Assembly (NCBI RefSeq): GCF_039655775.1
Contig: NZ_JBBYXJ010000001.1
Coordinates: forward strand, 1,532,001-1,596,000
Length of the DNA: 64,000 nucleotides
Direction: 5' to 3'
Origin: Iodidimonas sp. SYSU 1G8
GTDB taxonomy: Bacteria > Pseudomonadota > Alphaproteobacteria > SMXS01
Shown here: one piece after another, positions 18,851 through 27,767 of the stretch
Position numbering within the stretch: position 1 is the first letter of the stretch
How the letters are laid out: each line of letters opens with the position of its first letter
Program-made: the position numbers and the translations under genes
Notes under the pieces: model-generated
Databases searched by the model: none
What the model saw: only the letters and a program-made list of their open reading frames with translations
Told to the model about the DNA's origin: nothing

Positions 18851-20482
18851 ATGATCTATGCCGACATGCCGGTGGATGAGGCCGAAGGCGCCATTCTGGC
18901 GCACGGCCAGTTCGCCGGAGCCCGCAAGCTGCAGAAGGGCCACAAGGTCTCCGCCGCCGATATCGCCGCCCTGACGGCGGCCGGCATCAGGCGCGTCGCG
19001 GGCTTTCGCCTCGAGGCGGGCGACCTGGACGAGGACGCCGCCGCCGGACAGGTCGCAGCATCGGTGACAGGCCCCGGGATCAGCCGCAGCGCCGCTTTTA
19101 CCGGCCGCTGCAACCTGTTCGCTGAATTCGATGGCGTGCTGGTCTATGACCGGGACAGGCTGGACGCGCTCAACCTCGTCGACGAAGCCGTGACCCTTGC
19201 CGCGCTGCCGCCCTTCGAAGCTGTCAGGCAGGGGCAGATGCTGGCGACCGTGAAGATCATTCCCTTCGCCGTTCCTGGAACGCTGGTCACTACATGCCGG
19301 GCGGTCGCCGCCGAAGGACTGCTGTCCGTCGCGCCCTACAAGGCCCTTCGGGTCGGCCTTGTCGAGACCCTGATCCCCGGCGGCAGGAACAAGCCCTCCG
19401 ACAAGCTCGTCCGGGTGACCGAGGAAAGGCTGACCGGCGTGGGTGCGGTGCTGGCGGAAACGGTCCAGTGTGCCCACGATGCGCGGGATATCGCGACATC
19501 GCTGTCGGCCCAGATCGCGGCGGGCCGGGACTTGGTGCTGATCGCCGGCGCCAGCGCCATTACCGACCGGCGCGACGTGGTGCCGGCGGCCATCGTCGCG
19601 GCGGGCGGCCAGATCGACCATTTCGGCATGCCCGTCGATCCCGGCAACCTGCTGCTGCTGGGTCATGTGGGACGCGTCTCCGTGATCGGCCTGCCCGGCT
19701 GTGCCCGCTCGCCCAAAATCAACGGCTTCGATTTCGTGCTGCAGCGACTGGCGGCTGGGCTCGAGGTGACGCCGAGGGACATCATGCGCATGGGCGCGGG
19801 CGGCCTGCTCAAGGAAATCGGCGCCCGACCCCTGCCCCGCGCCCAGGCAACCGCCCAACCGGCGGGCTCGAACGAGCCGTCATCAGGCCGCGCGCCGCGT
19901 ATTTCGGGCATCGTCATGGCGGCGGGAACGTCGAGCCGCATGGGCGGGCGGAACAAGTTGCTGCGCCAGATCGGCGGCGCCCCCATGATCCGGCGCAGCG
20001 TCGAGGCCGTGCTGGCCAGCGCCGCCGCGCCCGTCATCGTGGTCACCGGCAGGGACGCCGAAGAGATGCGGGCGGCCCTTGTCGGCCTCGCCGTCTCCTT
20101 TGTCCACAATTCGGACTTCGCCGCGGGCATGGCCGGCAGCCTGAAAACCGGTCTCGCCGCCCTGCCCGCCGACACGGACGGCGCGGTCGTTGTGCTGGGC
20201 GACATGCCCTACGTGACCGCCGGGCACATCGACCGGCTGATCGCCGCCTATGACGAGGATGAAGGCCGTACCATCTGCGTGCCGACCCATGATGGCAAAT
20301 GGGGCAATCCGGTGCTGTGGTCCCGCCGCTATTTTCCCGAGATGCTGGCGATCACCGGCGACAAGGGCGCGCGCGAGCTGCTGCACACTTATGCCGAGAA
20401 GCTCTGCGAGGTTCCGATGGACGATTCAGGCATCCTCAAGGATTTCGACACGCCGGATGCCTTCGAGGACGCGGGTCACTAA
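18851..20482 (+). CDS. Fusion of MoeA/MogA-like molybdopterin-binding domain and MocA-like nucleotidyltransferase
   Basis: A 543-residue two-domain protein that probably finishes the cofactor for the adjacent hydroxylase. Residues 1 to about 335 form a molybdopterin-binding domain (TGPGISRSAAFTGR, LIAGASAITDRRDVVPAA, GNLLLLGHVG). From about residue 350 a nucleotidyltransferase begins with VMAAGTSSRMGG, followed by GDMPYV and GNPVLW, matching MocA, which makes the cytosine-dinucleotide form from CTP. The fusion is common in alphaproteobacterial CO-dehydrogenase-like loci. It lies 37 bases after XdhC and ends at a shared terminator with the oppositely oriented half of the locus. Confidence 0.88.
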   Translation: MIYADMPVDEAEGAILAHGQFAGARKLQKGHKVSAADIAALTAAGIRRVAGFRLEAGDLDEDAAAGQVAASVTGPGISRSAAFTGRCNLFAEFDGVLVYDRDRLDALNLVDEAVTLAALPPFEAVRQGQMLATVKIIPFAVPGTLVTTCRAVAAEGLLSVAPYKALRVGLVETLIPGGRNKPSDKLVRVTEERLTGVGAVLAETVQCAHDARDIATSLSAQIAAGRDLVLIAGASAITDRRDVVPAAIVAAGGQIDHFGMPVDPGNLLLLGHVGRVSVIGLPGCARSPKINGFDFVLQRLAAGLEVTPRDIMRMGAGGLLKEIGARPLPRAQATAQPAGSNEPSSGRAPRISGIVMAAGTSSRMGGRNKLLRQIGGAPMIRRSVEAVLASAAAPVIVVTGRDAEEMRAALVGLAVSFVHNSDFAAGMAGSLKTGLAALPADTDGAVVVLGDMPYVTAGHIDRLIAAYDEDEGRTICVPTHDGKWGNPVLWSRRYFPEMLAITGDKGARELLHTYAEKLCEVPMDDSGILKDFDTPDAFEDAGH

Positions 20483-20484
20483 AA

Positions 20485-20512
20485 AAGCCACTCCGCGTCG
20501 GCGGAGTGGCTT
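20485..20512. terminator. Two-way terminator joining the two halves of the Cox-like locus
   Basis: Stem of 12 pairs, AAGCCACTCCGC / GCGGAGTGGCTT, with loop GTCG; six A on one side and TT on the other. It lies between convergent stops at 20482 and 20536. Confidence 0.8.
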
Positions 20513-20535
20513 CATTCAGAGAGAGCGAAAAGCGC

Positions 20536-21330
20536 TCAGGCGATTTCCGCGACGGCCCGTTTGGCGCCGACCACCACCAGATTGGCGCGGTACGCCGCCG
20601 AGGCGTGCAGGTCGTCGTTGAGACCATCCGCATCCTGCGTGATCCCGGCAAGCGCATCGGCGCTGAAACTGGCCGACAGCGCCTTCTCCATGTCCGACTG
20701 GCGGAATACGCACGGAGCGGCCCCAGTCACGGCGACGCGAACGCCGCCCGACGTGCTGGCGACCATCACCCCGACGACCGCATAGCGCGAGGCCGGGTTC
20801 GGGAACTTGAAATAGGCAGCCTTCTCGGGCACCGGAAAGCGGACGGCGGTGACGATCTCACCCTCGTCGAGGGCGGTTTCGAACATGCCGGTGAAGAAGT
20901 CCTCGCCGGCGATCTCGCGCTTGTTGGTCACGACGGTCGCGCCCAGCCCGACAACCGCCGCCGGATAATCGGCCGACGGATCGTTGTTGGAGATCGAGCC
21001 ACCGATGGTGCCGCGATTGCGCACGGCCGGGTCGCCGATCAGGCCGGCGAGCTTGGCCAGCGCCGGAATGGCCTGCGCCACCTCGGCGGAGGCCGCCACA
21101 TCGGCGTGACGGGTCATGGCGCCGATGGTGACGGTGCCGCCCGAGACGGTGATGCCCTTGAGGCCTTCGATCTCGTTGAGGTCGATCAGGTCGCTCGGCT
21201 GGGCCAGCCGCGCCTTCATGGTCGGCAACAGGGTCATGCCGCCGGCAAGCAGCTTGCCGTCGCCGCTTTCGGCCAGCTTGGCCGCGGCGCTGTCTACGCT
21301 GCCCGCGCGATGATAGGTGAAATTATACAT
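20536..21330 (-). CDS. FAD-binding medium subunit of CoxL-like hydroxylase (CoxM family)
   Basis: A 264-residue flavoprotein subunit that passes electrons from the 2Fe-2S centres to the quinone pool or another acceptor. Both FAD motifs are visible: LLAGGMTLLPTMK near residue 30 and GTIGGSISNNDPSADYPA near residue 110. The C-terminal CO-dehydrogenase flavoprotein domain follows. It is 12 bases downstream of the small-subunit gene and ends near a terminator facing the large-subunit operon. Confidence 0.92.
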   Translation of the reverse strand: MYNFTYHRAGSVDSAAAKLAESGDGKLLAGGMTLLPTMKARLAQPSDLIDLNEIEGLKGITVSGGTVTIGAMTRHADVAASAEVAQAIPALAKLAGLIGDPAVRNRGTIGGSISNNDPSADYPAAVVGLGATVVTNKREIAGEDFFTGMFETALDEGEIVTAVRFPVPEKAAYFKFPNPASRYAVVGVMVASTSGGVRVAVTGAAPCVFRQSDMEKALSASFSADALAGITQDADGLNDDLHASAAYRANLVVVGAKRAVAEIA

Positions 21331-21342
21331 CGGTCATTCCCC

Positions 21343-21813
21343 TCACATGTCCCGCGCGGCGGCGGCGATGGACTTCACGATGTTGTGGTAGCCGGTGCAG
21401 CGGCAGATATTGCCTTCCAGTTCGGCCCGGATCGTCTCTTCGCTGAGGGTCTTGCCCTTGTTTCGCTCGACGATGCCGATGCCGGCCATGATCATGCCCG
21501 GCGTGCAATAGCCGCACTGCAGGCCGTGATTTTCCTGGAATGCCGCCTGCATCGGGTGCAGCGCCCCCGGCGCGCCGATGCCCTCGATCGTGACGACCTG
21601 ATGGCCCTCGGCCTGGACCGCCAGAATGGTGCAGGACTTGATAGGCTTGCCATCCATATGGACCGTGCAGGCGCCGCACTGGCTGGTGTCGCAACCCACA
21701 TGGGTGCCGGTCAGCCCCAGATTTTCACGGACGAACTCGACCAGCAGCGTGTTGGGCTCGACATCGCCCGACACCTGACGGCCGTTCACCGTCGTTGTTA
21801 CCTTAACCGTCAT
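21343..21813 (-). CDS. 2Fe-2S small subunit of CoxL-like hydroxylase (CoxS family)
   Basis: A 156-residue iron-sulfur subunit with two [2Fe-2S] centres. The plant-ferredoxin cluster ligands lie in [16 protein letters not shown] with a fourth Cys in IKSC, and the four-helix cluster ligands in [10 protein letters not shown] and [10 protein letters not shown]. All eight cysteines are present, so it should be functional. It is the second gene of the minus-strand half, after CoxG (39 bases) and before the FAD subunit (12 bases). Confidence 0.95.
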   Translation of the reverse strand: MTVKVTTTVNGRQVSGDVEPNTLLVEFVRENLGLTGTHVGCDTSQCGACTVHMDGKPIKSCTILAVQAEGHQVVTIEGIGAPGALHPMQAAFQENHGLQCGYCTPGMIMAGIGIVERNKGKTLSEETIRAELEGNICRCTGYHNIVKSIAAAARDM

Positions 21814-21852
21814 ACCTGTCCCCGTATCCCCTGAGAAGAGCGTCGAATCCCG

Positions 21853-22491
21853 TTACGTTACCAGGAAGTATATCACCAGAATCGCGGCAATCACGAGAAG
21901 CCCTATGGTAAAGGGCGACCCCCAGCTTTTTTCCGGCGTTCCGCGCTGTACCGGATAGGAGGTTTCATCATGCGGCGCTTCGGCGTCCGCCGGACCGCTT
22001 TCGGCGGCGGGCAGGACATCGTCCCGCGGCACGGCCTCGGCGGCCGCATTGCCTGACGCGACGATCTGGCTGAACGTGCCGAAAAACTCGTCGGCCATCT
22101 TCCTGATGGTGCTGCTGACCAGCCGGGCGCCAACCTGGGCGAGCTTGCCGCCGACGGCCGCGTCGACCGTGTATGTCAGCCGGGTACCGTCCTCCTCGTC
22201 GGCGAGCGCGACCTTGGCCGTGCCCTTGGCGAAGCCGGCGACACCGCCCTTGCCTTCGCCCCTGATCGTATAACCGTTCGGCGGATCCATGTCCTCGAGC
22301 GTGACCGCGCCGCTGAATTTGGCGCTGACCGGCCCCACCTTGGCCTGCACGACGGCGGACATTTCGGTCTCGGACGTCTTCTGGATCGATTCGCAACCGG
22401 GAATGCAACGACCGAGGATTTCCGGGTCGTTCAGCGCTTCCCAAACACGCTGGCGCGGCGCCGGAATATGGTACTCACCGCTCATATCCAT
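21853..22491 (-). CDS. CoxG family SRPBCC protein, membrane-anchored
   Basis: A 212-residue protein: an SRPBCC lipid/ligand-binding domain (MDMSGEYHIPAPRQRVWEAL, IPGCESIQK, GGVAGFAKGTAKV) followed by an acidic linker and a C-terminal membrane helix FTIGLLVIAAILVIYFLV. In CO-oxidising bacteria CoxG tethers the dehydrogenase to the membrane and may help deliver quinone (established for related systems). ATG 22491 is favoured: GGGA sits 8 bases upstream and it gives the conserved start; in-frame sequence beyond it lacks homology. It is the first gene of the minus-strand half. Confidence 0.9.
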   Translation of the reverse strand: MDMSGEYHIPAPRQRVWEALNDPEILGRCIPGCESIQKTSETEMSAVVQAKVGPVSAKFSGAVTLEDMDPPNGYTIRGEGKGGVAGFAKGTAKVALADEEDGTRLTYTVDAAVGGKLAQVGARLVSSTIRKMADEFFGTFSQIVASGNAAAEAVPRDDVLPAAESGPADAEAPHDETSYPVQRGTPEKSWGSPFTIGLLVIAAILVIYFLVT

Positions 22492-22712
22492 GCAGAAGGT
22501 CCCTCTCGAAGCGATGCCGGTGGACGGCGTGGCCGATGCCGAGGGAAAACTAGAACCATCCCCCATTGATGTCCAAGGCTTTCATTTTACTTCCTGCCCC
22601 TGCGACGGACCGGCGCCGGGACGACGGCCGCAATTTCTCAAGGCAGTCATGCGCAGGCGCCGCAACCTTTTGCTGGAAGATGCATTAAAAAAAAGCTACA
22701 TTCTCGTAAGAT

Positions 22713-22735
22713 TGTCTTTTTTAGACAGTACTGTC
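22713..22735. promoter_or_regulatory. Candidate TetR operator (overlapping palindromes)
   Basis: TGTCT-TTTTT-AGACA (22713-22727) overlaps the perfect 12-base palindrome GACAGTACTGTC (22724-22735), giving three alternating half-sites in 23 bases. It lies 25 bases before the TetR start and between that gene and coxG, so it could control both. Confidence 0.55.
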
Positions 22736-22760
22736 GGATTTCTTTGGATGGAGAAGCGGT

Positions 22761-23444
22761 GTGGCACTGACACGACGCGTTCAGCGCAGGGGCCTCGGCC
22801 TTAACCTGGACGAAGCGCAATCGGCCTCGATGGGTTGGCAGGCACAAAAGAGTGCGGCGACCCAGCGCCGCGTGCTCGAATCCGCCATCGCGTGTTTCGT
22901 CGAAGCAGGATATTCCCGCACCACCACGACGCTGATCGCCGATCGCGCCGGCCTGTCCCGCGGCGCCATGCTGCATCATTTCCCATCCAAGGCCGAAGTG
23001 GTCAAGGCGGCAGTCGACTACCTGCACGCAAAGCGCCTGCGCGCTTTTCGCAAGGCGGTGGCCGCTATCCCGCCGGGCGGCGATCGCCTGCGCGCCGCGC
23101 TGCGCGCCTACTGGTCGCACGTCACCCATCCGCTGTTCTTCGCCTTCGTCGAATTGAAGGTCACCGGTCGCACGGATCCGGAACTGGCGGAAATCCTCGA
23201 GCCGGCGCAGGCTGCGTTCGACGAGGAATGGAATGACACCGCTCGCGAGCTGTTCCCGGAATGGCACGACGATCCGGAAGGCCTCGAGATGGCTCTCGAC
23301 CTGCTGCAGTACATGCTGGACGGCATGGCGCTGAACCTGAAGGACGACAAGCCGGACAGCCATGTCGAGCGCATGCTCGACTATCTGGAGAACCGCCTGC
23401 GCGAGCTGCGCCCGCGCGCGGCCTCGACCAAGGCGGCCGAGTAG
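22761..23444 (+). CDS. TetR family transcriptional regulator (paralogue of 10142-10786)
   Basis: A 227-residue regulator. The helix-turn-helix region reads CFVEAGYSRTTTTLIADRAG then LSRGAMLHHFPSKAE; the ligand-binding domain contains GRTDPELAEILEPAQAAFDE. It shares these blocks with the TetR protein at 10142-10786. The start is GTG 22761 after GGAG; an internal ATG at 22830 would leave the DNA-binding domain intact. Divergent orientation to coxG and the palindromic site between them suggest that it represses the coxG-S-M half of the locus and itself (inference). Confidence 0.88.
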   Translation: MALTRRVQRRGLGLNLDEAQSASMGWQAQKSAATQRRVLESAIACFVEAGYSRTTTTLIADRAGLSRGAMLHHFPSKAEVVKAAVDYLHAKRLRAFRKAVAAIPPGGDRLRAALRAYWSHVTHPLFFAFVELKVTGRTDPELAEILEPAQAAFDEEWNDTARELFPEWHDDPEGLEMALDLLQYMLDGMALNLKDDKPDSHVERMLDYLENRLRELRPRAASTKAAE

Positions 23445-23491
23445 GCCCCTACGGATTGGCGGCCGGGGCAAGCCCTGCTCGCGCCGAAATC

Positions 23492-23517
23492 AAAGGCCCG
23501 CTTCGGCGGGCCTTTTT
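23492..23517. terminator. Intrinsic terminator after TetR gene
   Basis: AAAGGCCCGC-TTCG-GCGGGCCTTT, a 10-pair stem with a stable TTCG loop and a run of five T. The T-run reaches the stop codon of the convergent glycerate kinase gene, so it may serve both strands. Confidence 0.85.
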
Positions 23518-24737
23518 CATGGGTCGATCAGTACCGCCCGGAAATCGTTGACGTTGGTGCGCGTCGGACCGGTCACCAGCTGCCGGTCGAGAGCGGCGAA
23601 GAACGCCCCCACGTCGTTGCGCCTCAAGACATCGGCTGGATCGAGCCCCAGCCCACGGGCTGAGGCGAGGGTCTGGCCGTCGAACCAGGCGCCGGCGGCG
23701 TTCGTGACGCCATCGATCCCGTCCGTGTCGCACGCCATCCCGCCGAGACCAGGCGTTCCGCCACAGGCGAGCATGAGGGCGAGCGCATATTCGTGGTTGG
23801 GACCTCCGATCCCGACGCCCTGCATGGTCACCGTCAGCTCACCGCCCGAGATCAGGGCGACCCGTTCGCGGCGGGCCAGAAAGTCCAGCGCCAGCGCACC
23901 GTGTATCTTCGCGACCTCCCGCGCCTCGCCTTCGATGGCATCGCCCAGGATCACCGGTCGGTAGCCAGCATCCGCGGCCACCCCAGCGGCGGCGCGAAGG
24001 ACGTCGGCCGGCCGGGCGATCAGCACATACGCGCCCCGTGTCCGGAGCACGCGGTCGGCGCCGCGCTCCAGACAGGCGCGAACGAGAGGACCGACCGACA
24101 CCCGGTAACGATCGAGCACCATCAGGGCATCGGCGAAGCTGGTGGGATCGGGCACGGTCGGCCCCGACGCGATCACCAGCGGATCATCGCCCGGTACGTC
24201 CGAGATCGCCAGCGTGACCAGGCGCGCGGGCCGCGCGGCCGCCGCCAGCCGGCCGCCCTTGATCCCTGAAAGATGCCGGCGGACGCAGTTGATCTCGGTG
24301 ATGGTCGCGCCCGAGCGAAGCAGCGCCGACGTGACACCCTGCTTGTCGGCCAGCGTGAGCCCCGGCGCCGGGACGGGCAGCAGCGCCGAGCCGCCGCCCG
24401 AGAGCAGCACGATCACCAGATCGTCCGCCGTCAGGTCCGCGACCAGGGCCAGGATACGGCGGGCCGCTGCCTCGCCAGCGGCGTCCGGTACCGGATGGCC
24501 CGCCTCGGCAACCTCGATGGACCGGGTCGGCGCGCCATGGCCGTAACGCGTCACCACGAGCCCCTCGACCGGCGCGGGATAGTGGTCCTCAAGCACGCGC
24601 GCCATCTCGGCGCTGGCCTTGCCGGCGCCGACAACGATGGTGCGGCCTTTGGGCGGGGATGGCAGATGCGGCGGCAGGCAAAGCGACGGCGAGGCCGATG
24701 CGACCGCCGCGCCGAACATGTCCCGCAATACCTGCAT
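23517..24737 (-). CDS. Glycerate 2-kinase (MOFRL family)
   Basis: A 406-residue type-II glycerate kinase (GckA/TtuD group) that phosphorylates D-glycerate to 2-phosphoglycerate. Seen are VVGAGKASAEMA near residue 35, LSGGGSALLPVPA, NCVRRHLSGIKGGRLA, SDVPGDDPLVIASGPT and the MOFRL C-terminal region with SGGELTVT and DTDGIDG. ATG 24737 begins 2 bases after the reductase stop TGA, so translation is coupled. With the upstream reductase it forms the lower part of the glyoxylate/glycerate pathway. Confidence 0.92.
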   Translation of the reverse strand: MQVLRDMFGAAVASASPSLCLPPHLPSPPKGRTIVVGAGKASAEMARVLEDHYPAPVEGLVVTRYGHGAPTRSIEVAEAGHPVPDAAGEAAARRILALVADLTADDLVIVLLSGGGSALLPVPAPGLTLADKQGVTSALLRSGATITEINCVRRHLSGIKGGRLAAAARPARLVTLAISDVPGDDPLVIASGPTVPDPTSFADALMVLDRYRVSVGPLVRACLERGADRVLRTRGAYVLIARPADVLRAAAGVAADAGYRPVILGDAIEGEAREVAKIHGALALDFLARRERVALISGGELTVTMQGVGIGGPNHEYALALMLACGGTPGLGGMACDTDGIDGVTNAAGAWFDGQTLASARGLGLDPADVLRRNDVGAFFAALDRQLVTGPTRTNVNDFRAVLIDP

Positions 24738-24739
24738 GC

Positions 24740-25624
24740 TCAATCGCGCCGCGTCAGCGCCTCGAGCCGCGCCAGCAGGCTGGACGTGTCCCAGCGGCCA
24801 CCGCCTAGGCCCTGCACCTCGCCATAGAACTGGTCCACCAGCGCCGTGAGCGGCAAATGCGCGCCATTGCGCCGCGCCTCGTCCAGCGTCATCCCCAGGT
24901 CCTTGCGCATCCAGTCGACGGCGAAGCCATGGGTGAAGTGCCCGTCGGTCATGGTCTCGAAGCGGTTTTCCATCTGCCAGCTCTGCGCCGCGCCGTGGCG
25001 GATGACATCGACCACCGCGCGCGGGTCCAGCCCCGCCTGCTTGGCGAAATGGATGCCTTCCGACAGTCCCTGCACCACGCCCGCGATGCAGATCTGGTTG
25101 ACCATCTTGGTCAACTGGCCATGACCCGCCGGCCCCATCAGGCGGACGGCCTTGGCATAGACGTTCATGGCCGCCTCGGCTTTGGCGAACACGGCGGGAT
25201 CGCCGCCCACCATGACCGTCAGCTTACCATTCTCGGCCCCCGCCTGCCCGCCCGACACCGGCGCGTCAAGAACGCCGATGCCGCGCTGCTTTCCGGCCGC
25301 CTCCAGCTCACGCGCCAGTGCCGCCGACGCCGTGGTGTGATCGACCAGGACAGCACCCGGCGCCATGGCCGCCAGCGCGCCCTCCGGCCCCAGGATCACC
25401 TGACGAACGTCATCGTCATTGCCGACGCACGAGAACACCAGATCGCAGCCCGCCGCCGCCTCGCGCGGGGTTGCCGCAGCCCGGCCGCCATGCTTGTCGA
25501 CCCACGCCTGCGCCCTCGCCGGCGAGCGGTTGTAGACGCTCATTTCATAGCCGGCCGCCCGCAGATGGCCGGCCATGGGAAAGCCCATCACACCCAGTCC
25601 CAGAAACGCCGCTTTACCGGACAC
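24740..25624 (-). CDS. 2-hydroxy-3-oxopropionate (tartronate semialdehyde) reductase-like dehydrogenase
   Basis: A 294-residue beta-hydroxyacid dehydrogenase. The NAD(P) motif GLGVMGFPMAG starts at residue 9, the substrate loop reads DAPVSGGQAGAENG, and the catalytic Lys lies in GHGQLTKMVNQ. Family members reduce tartronate semialdehyde or oxidise 3-hydroxyisobutyrate. The directly coupled glycerate kinase favours tartronate semialdehyde reductase, giving glycerate. No glyoxylate carboligase gene is in the window, so the semialdehyde source must be elsewhere. Confidence 0.85.
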   Translation of the reverse strand: MSGKAAFLGLGVMGFPMAGHLRAAGYEMSVYNRSPARAQAWVDKHGGRAAATPREAAAGCDLVFSCVGNDDDVRQVILGPEGALAAMAPGAVLVDHTTASAALARELEAAGKQRGIGVLDAPVSGGQAGAENGKLTVMVGGDPAVFAKAEAAMNVYAKAVRLMGPAGHGQLTKMVNQICIAGVVQGLSEGIHFAKQAGLDPRAVVDVIRHGAAQSWQMENRFETMTDGHFTHGFAVDWMRKDLGMTLDEARRNGAHLPLTALVDQFYGEVQGLGGGRWDTSSLLARLEALTRRD

Positions 25625-25759
25625 TCATGCTCTCCTTCACCCATCCGCGTGGCCCGGATCATAGGAAGGATCGCCTGCTGGGGAAAGGCCAAGGGGAACC
25701 ACGAGCATCCCGAGCCGTTCCCTTTGGAGTTGATTGCAACCACAGCACGGGAGAGAGAC

Positions 25760-26446
25760 ATGAGAAAAGCACTGACATTCGCGGCACCGCTGGTTCTGGC
25801 CGGCATGCTGGCCGGCGCTCCCGCGTACGCGGCGGATACGCCCGCCGACCCTCAGGCGCTGCAGAACGCGGACGCCGATGACAGGGAAGACGCCAACGAG
25901 ACGGTCGCCGAGGCAGCCGCGCTGATGGCCAAGCTGAAGGCCGATCCCAAGGTGGCGCCGTATCTCGAAAGCGCACGCGGCGTGTTCCTCGTGCCGACCT
26001 ATGCGCGTGGCGGTCTGGTCGCCGGCGCTTCGGGCGGCGAAGGCGTGATGGTACAGCGCACGGCCAATGGCTGGAGCGCACCGCTGTTCTACAATGTGGG
26101 CGGCATCAGCATCGGCGCGCAGGCGGGTTTTGAGAAGGGCGCCGTCGCCTTCCTGTTGATGAACGAAAAGGCCACCGCCGAATTCGCCCAGCAGGATAAT
26201 TTCTCGCTCAATGCCGATGCGGGTCTGACCATCGTCGATTACCACAAGGCAGGTCAGGCATCCTCGGGCAAGGGCGACGTGATCGTCTGGTCCGACAAGG
26301 AGGGCGCGTTCGCCGGCGCCATGGTCGGTGTCAGCGACATCAAGCCGGATGACGAGGAAAATGCCGCATTCTACGGCAAGGTCGTCGAGCCGGGCGCCGT
26401 TCTGTCGGGCGCGGAGAAGGGTCCCGGGAACAATCCCCTTCGCTAA
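25760..26446 (+). CDS. Secreted SYLF-domain (YSC84-like) lipid-binding protein
   Basis: A 228-residue exported protein. Residues 1-25 form a clear signal peptide (LVLAGMLAGAPAYA, cleavage after AYA). The SYLF domain follows: a helical part (ETVAEAAALMAKLKADPKV), then SARGVFLVPTYARGGLVAGASGGEGV and the beta-rich core with YNVGGISIGAQAG. SYLF proteins bind phosphoinositides in eukaryotes; the bacterial role is unsettled. ATG 25760 follows GGGAGAGAG; the reading frame is open far upstream without homology. A strong terminator follows. Confidence 0.9.
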   Translation: MRKALTFAAPLVLAGMLAGAPAYAADTPADPQALQNADADDREDANETVAEAAALMAKLKADPKVAPYLESARGVFLVPTYARGGLVAGASGGEGVMVQRTANGWSAPLFYNVGGISIGAQAGFEKGAVAFLLMNEKATAEFAQQDNFSLNADAGLTIVDYHKAGQASSGKGDVIVWSDKEGAFAGAMVGVSDIKPDDEENAAFYGKVVEPGAVLSGAEKGPGNNPLR

Positions 26447-26467
26447 GACGTCCCAGCCACGAAAGAC

Positions 26468-26499
26468 CACGGCGGCAGTAACCCTGCCGCCGTGATTTT
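26468..26499 (+). terminator. Intrinsic terminator after SYLF gene
   Basis: CACGGCGGCAG-TAACC-CTGCCGCCGTG, an 11-pair stem (26468-26494) followed by ATTTTA, 21 bases after the stop codon. Confidence 0.8.
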
Positions 26500-26559
26500 A
26501 TGTGATCGGGAGATGCGCTTGGAGCGAGCGCGCTCCGGGATGCGGGTCGCTTCGCCGGG

Positions 26560-26646
26560 TCAGAAGATCAGCGACAGCAGGCCGATGACGACGAGAAGGC
26601 CGATCAGGAAGATCACTCCAACGGTCCCGCCCAGAAATTTCAGCAT
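26560..26646 (-). CDS. 28-residue single-pass membrane peptide
   Basis: A short frame beginning MLKFLGGTVGVIFLIGLL and ending LLSLIF: one charged residue followed by a continuous hydrophobic helix. ATG 26646 has an excellent ribosome-binding site, GGGAGAG, 5 bases upstream, which is the main reason to call it. It lies 89 bases downstream of a crotonase gene on the same strand. Small hydrophobic peptides like this can bind larger membrane proteins, but no partner can be named. Confidence 0.6.
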   Translation of the reverse strand: MLKFLGGTVGVIFLIGLLVVIGLLSLIF

Positions 26647-26735
26647 GAGGTCTCTCCCTTTGTTATACCTTCCATGCCAACGCAGTGCGCGCCGGATCGT
26701 TCCGGATGGCGCGCCACGGGCCGAAAGCGGGGAGC

Positions 26736-27527
26736 TCAGCGTCCGGTAAAGTTGGGCTTGCGGCGTTCGAGGAAGTGGGCGACGCCTTCCTTGAAATCCT
26801 CGGTGCCAAAGCACTTCGCCTGCTCTTCGTTGGACATCTGCGTCGCCGCCGCCAGCGACTGGCTGTAGGACATCCACACCTGTCGCTTGATGATCGCCAT
26901 GGCACGCGGCGAGACGCTTTCCGCCATGTCGGCGGCTACCGCGTGGACCGCGCCGGCGAAGCCCTCGCGCGGCAGCATCTTGACCAGCCCCATCGACTGC
27001 GCCTCGGCGGCGTCGATGGTGCGTCCGGTCAGCAGCAGATCCATGGCATTCATGCTGCCGATGAGGCGCGGCAGCATCCAGGCGCTGCCATGTTCGGCGA
27101 TCAGACCCCGGCGCACGAAGGCGGTCGTCATCTTGGCCCCCTCCGCCATGTAGCGCATGTCCGCATAGAGCGCGAGACACAGACCCACGCCCGCGCAAGC
27201 GCCGTTGATGGCGGCGATGATCGGCTTGGGCACGCCCAGCAGATAGGAATAGCGCTGACCGAAATCGTCCGCGCTGAACGGCGGCGTGATCCGCGGGCGC
27301 GGCTTGCCATCCGGACCGGGCGACAGATCCGCCCCGGCGCAGAACCCCTTGCCCGCGCCAGTAACGACGATGGCCCGCGCGCCCTCATCTGCCGCCGCCC
27401 GCTCGATGGCCGCGCGAAAAGCCACTTCCATGTCCGGACCCCACGCATTCATCTTGTCGGGTCGGTTCAGCGTCAGCGTCGCGACCCTGTCGGTCACCTC
27501 ATAGAGCACGTGGTCGGTGTCGTTCAT
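26736..27527 (-). CDS. Enoyl-CoA hydratase/isomerase (crotonase) family protein
   Basis: A 263-residue crotonase-fold enzyme acting on an acyl-CoA in the cytoplasm. The oxyanion-hole strands read GAGKGFCAGADLS and NGACAGVGLCLALYADMRY; FVRRGLIAEHGSAWMLPRLIG carries the second acidic position seen in hydratases. Exact reaction (hydratase or isomerase) is not determined. ATG 27527 has AAGGA 8 bases upstream; sequence before it has no homology. It is divergent from the PPC-like gene at 27768 and upstream of the 28-residue peptide. Confidence 0.88.
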   Translation of the reverse strand: MNDTDHVLYEVTDRVATLTLNRPDKMNAWGPDMEVAFRAAIERAAADEGARAIVVTGAGKGFCAGADLSPGPDGKPRPRITPPFSADDFGQRYSYLLGVPKPIIAAINGACAGVGLCLALYADMRYMAEGAKMTTAFVRRGLIAEHGSAWMLPRLIGSMNAMDLLLTGRTIDAAEAQSMGLVKMLPREGFAGAVHAVAADMAESVSPRAMAIIKRQVWMSYSQSLAAATQMSNEEQAKCFGTEDFKEGVAHFLERRKPNFTGR

Positions 27528-27767
27528 GGCGTGTCCTTTCCTTCCGCAGCCGCAGCGTAGCGACTGATGACGGACTGGAACAGACGGATTGAAAGAGTAC
27601 CGCAATCATCATTTCGGACACCGCGTCGGTTGCGAAACGCCGCATCGTGGGAGATGCTTTTGATCGTCAGAAGATGGGCCCGTGCTGTCTTGGGGAGGCA
27701 GGCGCCCGGTGTATTCATCTCGGGTGCGGGACCTGAAGTCCGAGGCATCCAGCATAGGGACACGACA

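Noticed and set aside
25760..26446. A frame beginning at 24857 running into the SYLF protein.
   Set aside because: The upstream portion is opposite the reductase gene; the signal peptide and ribosome-binding site fix the start at 25760.
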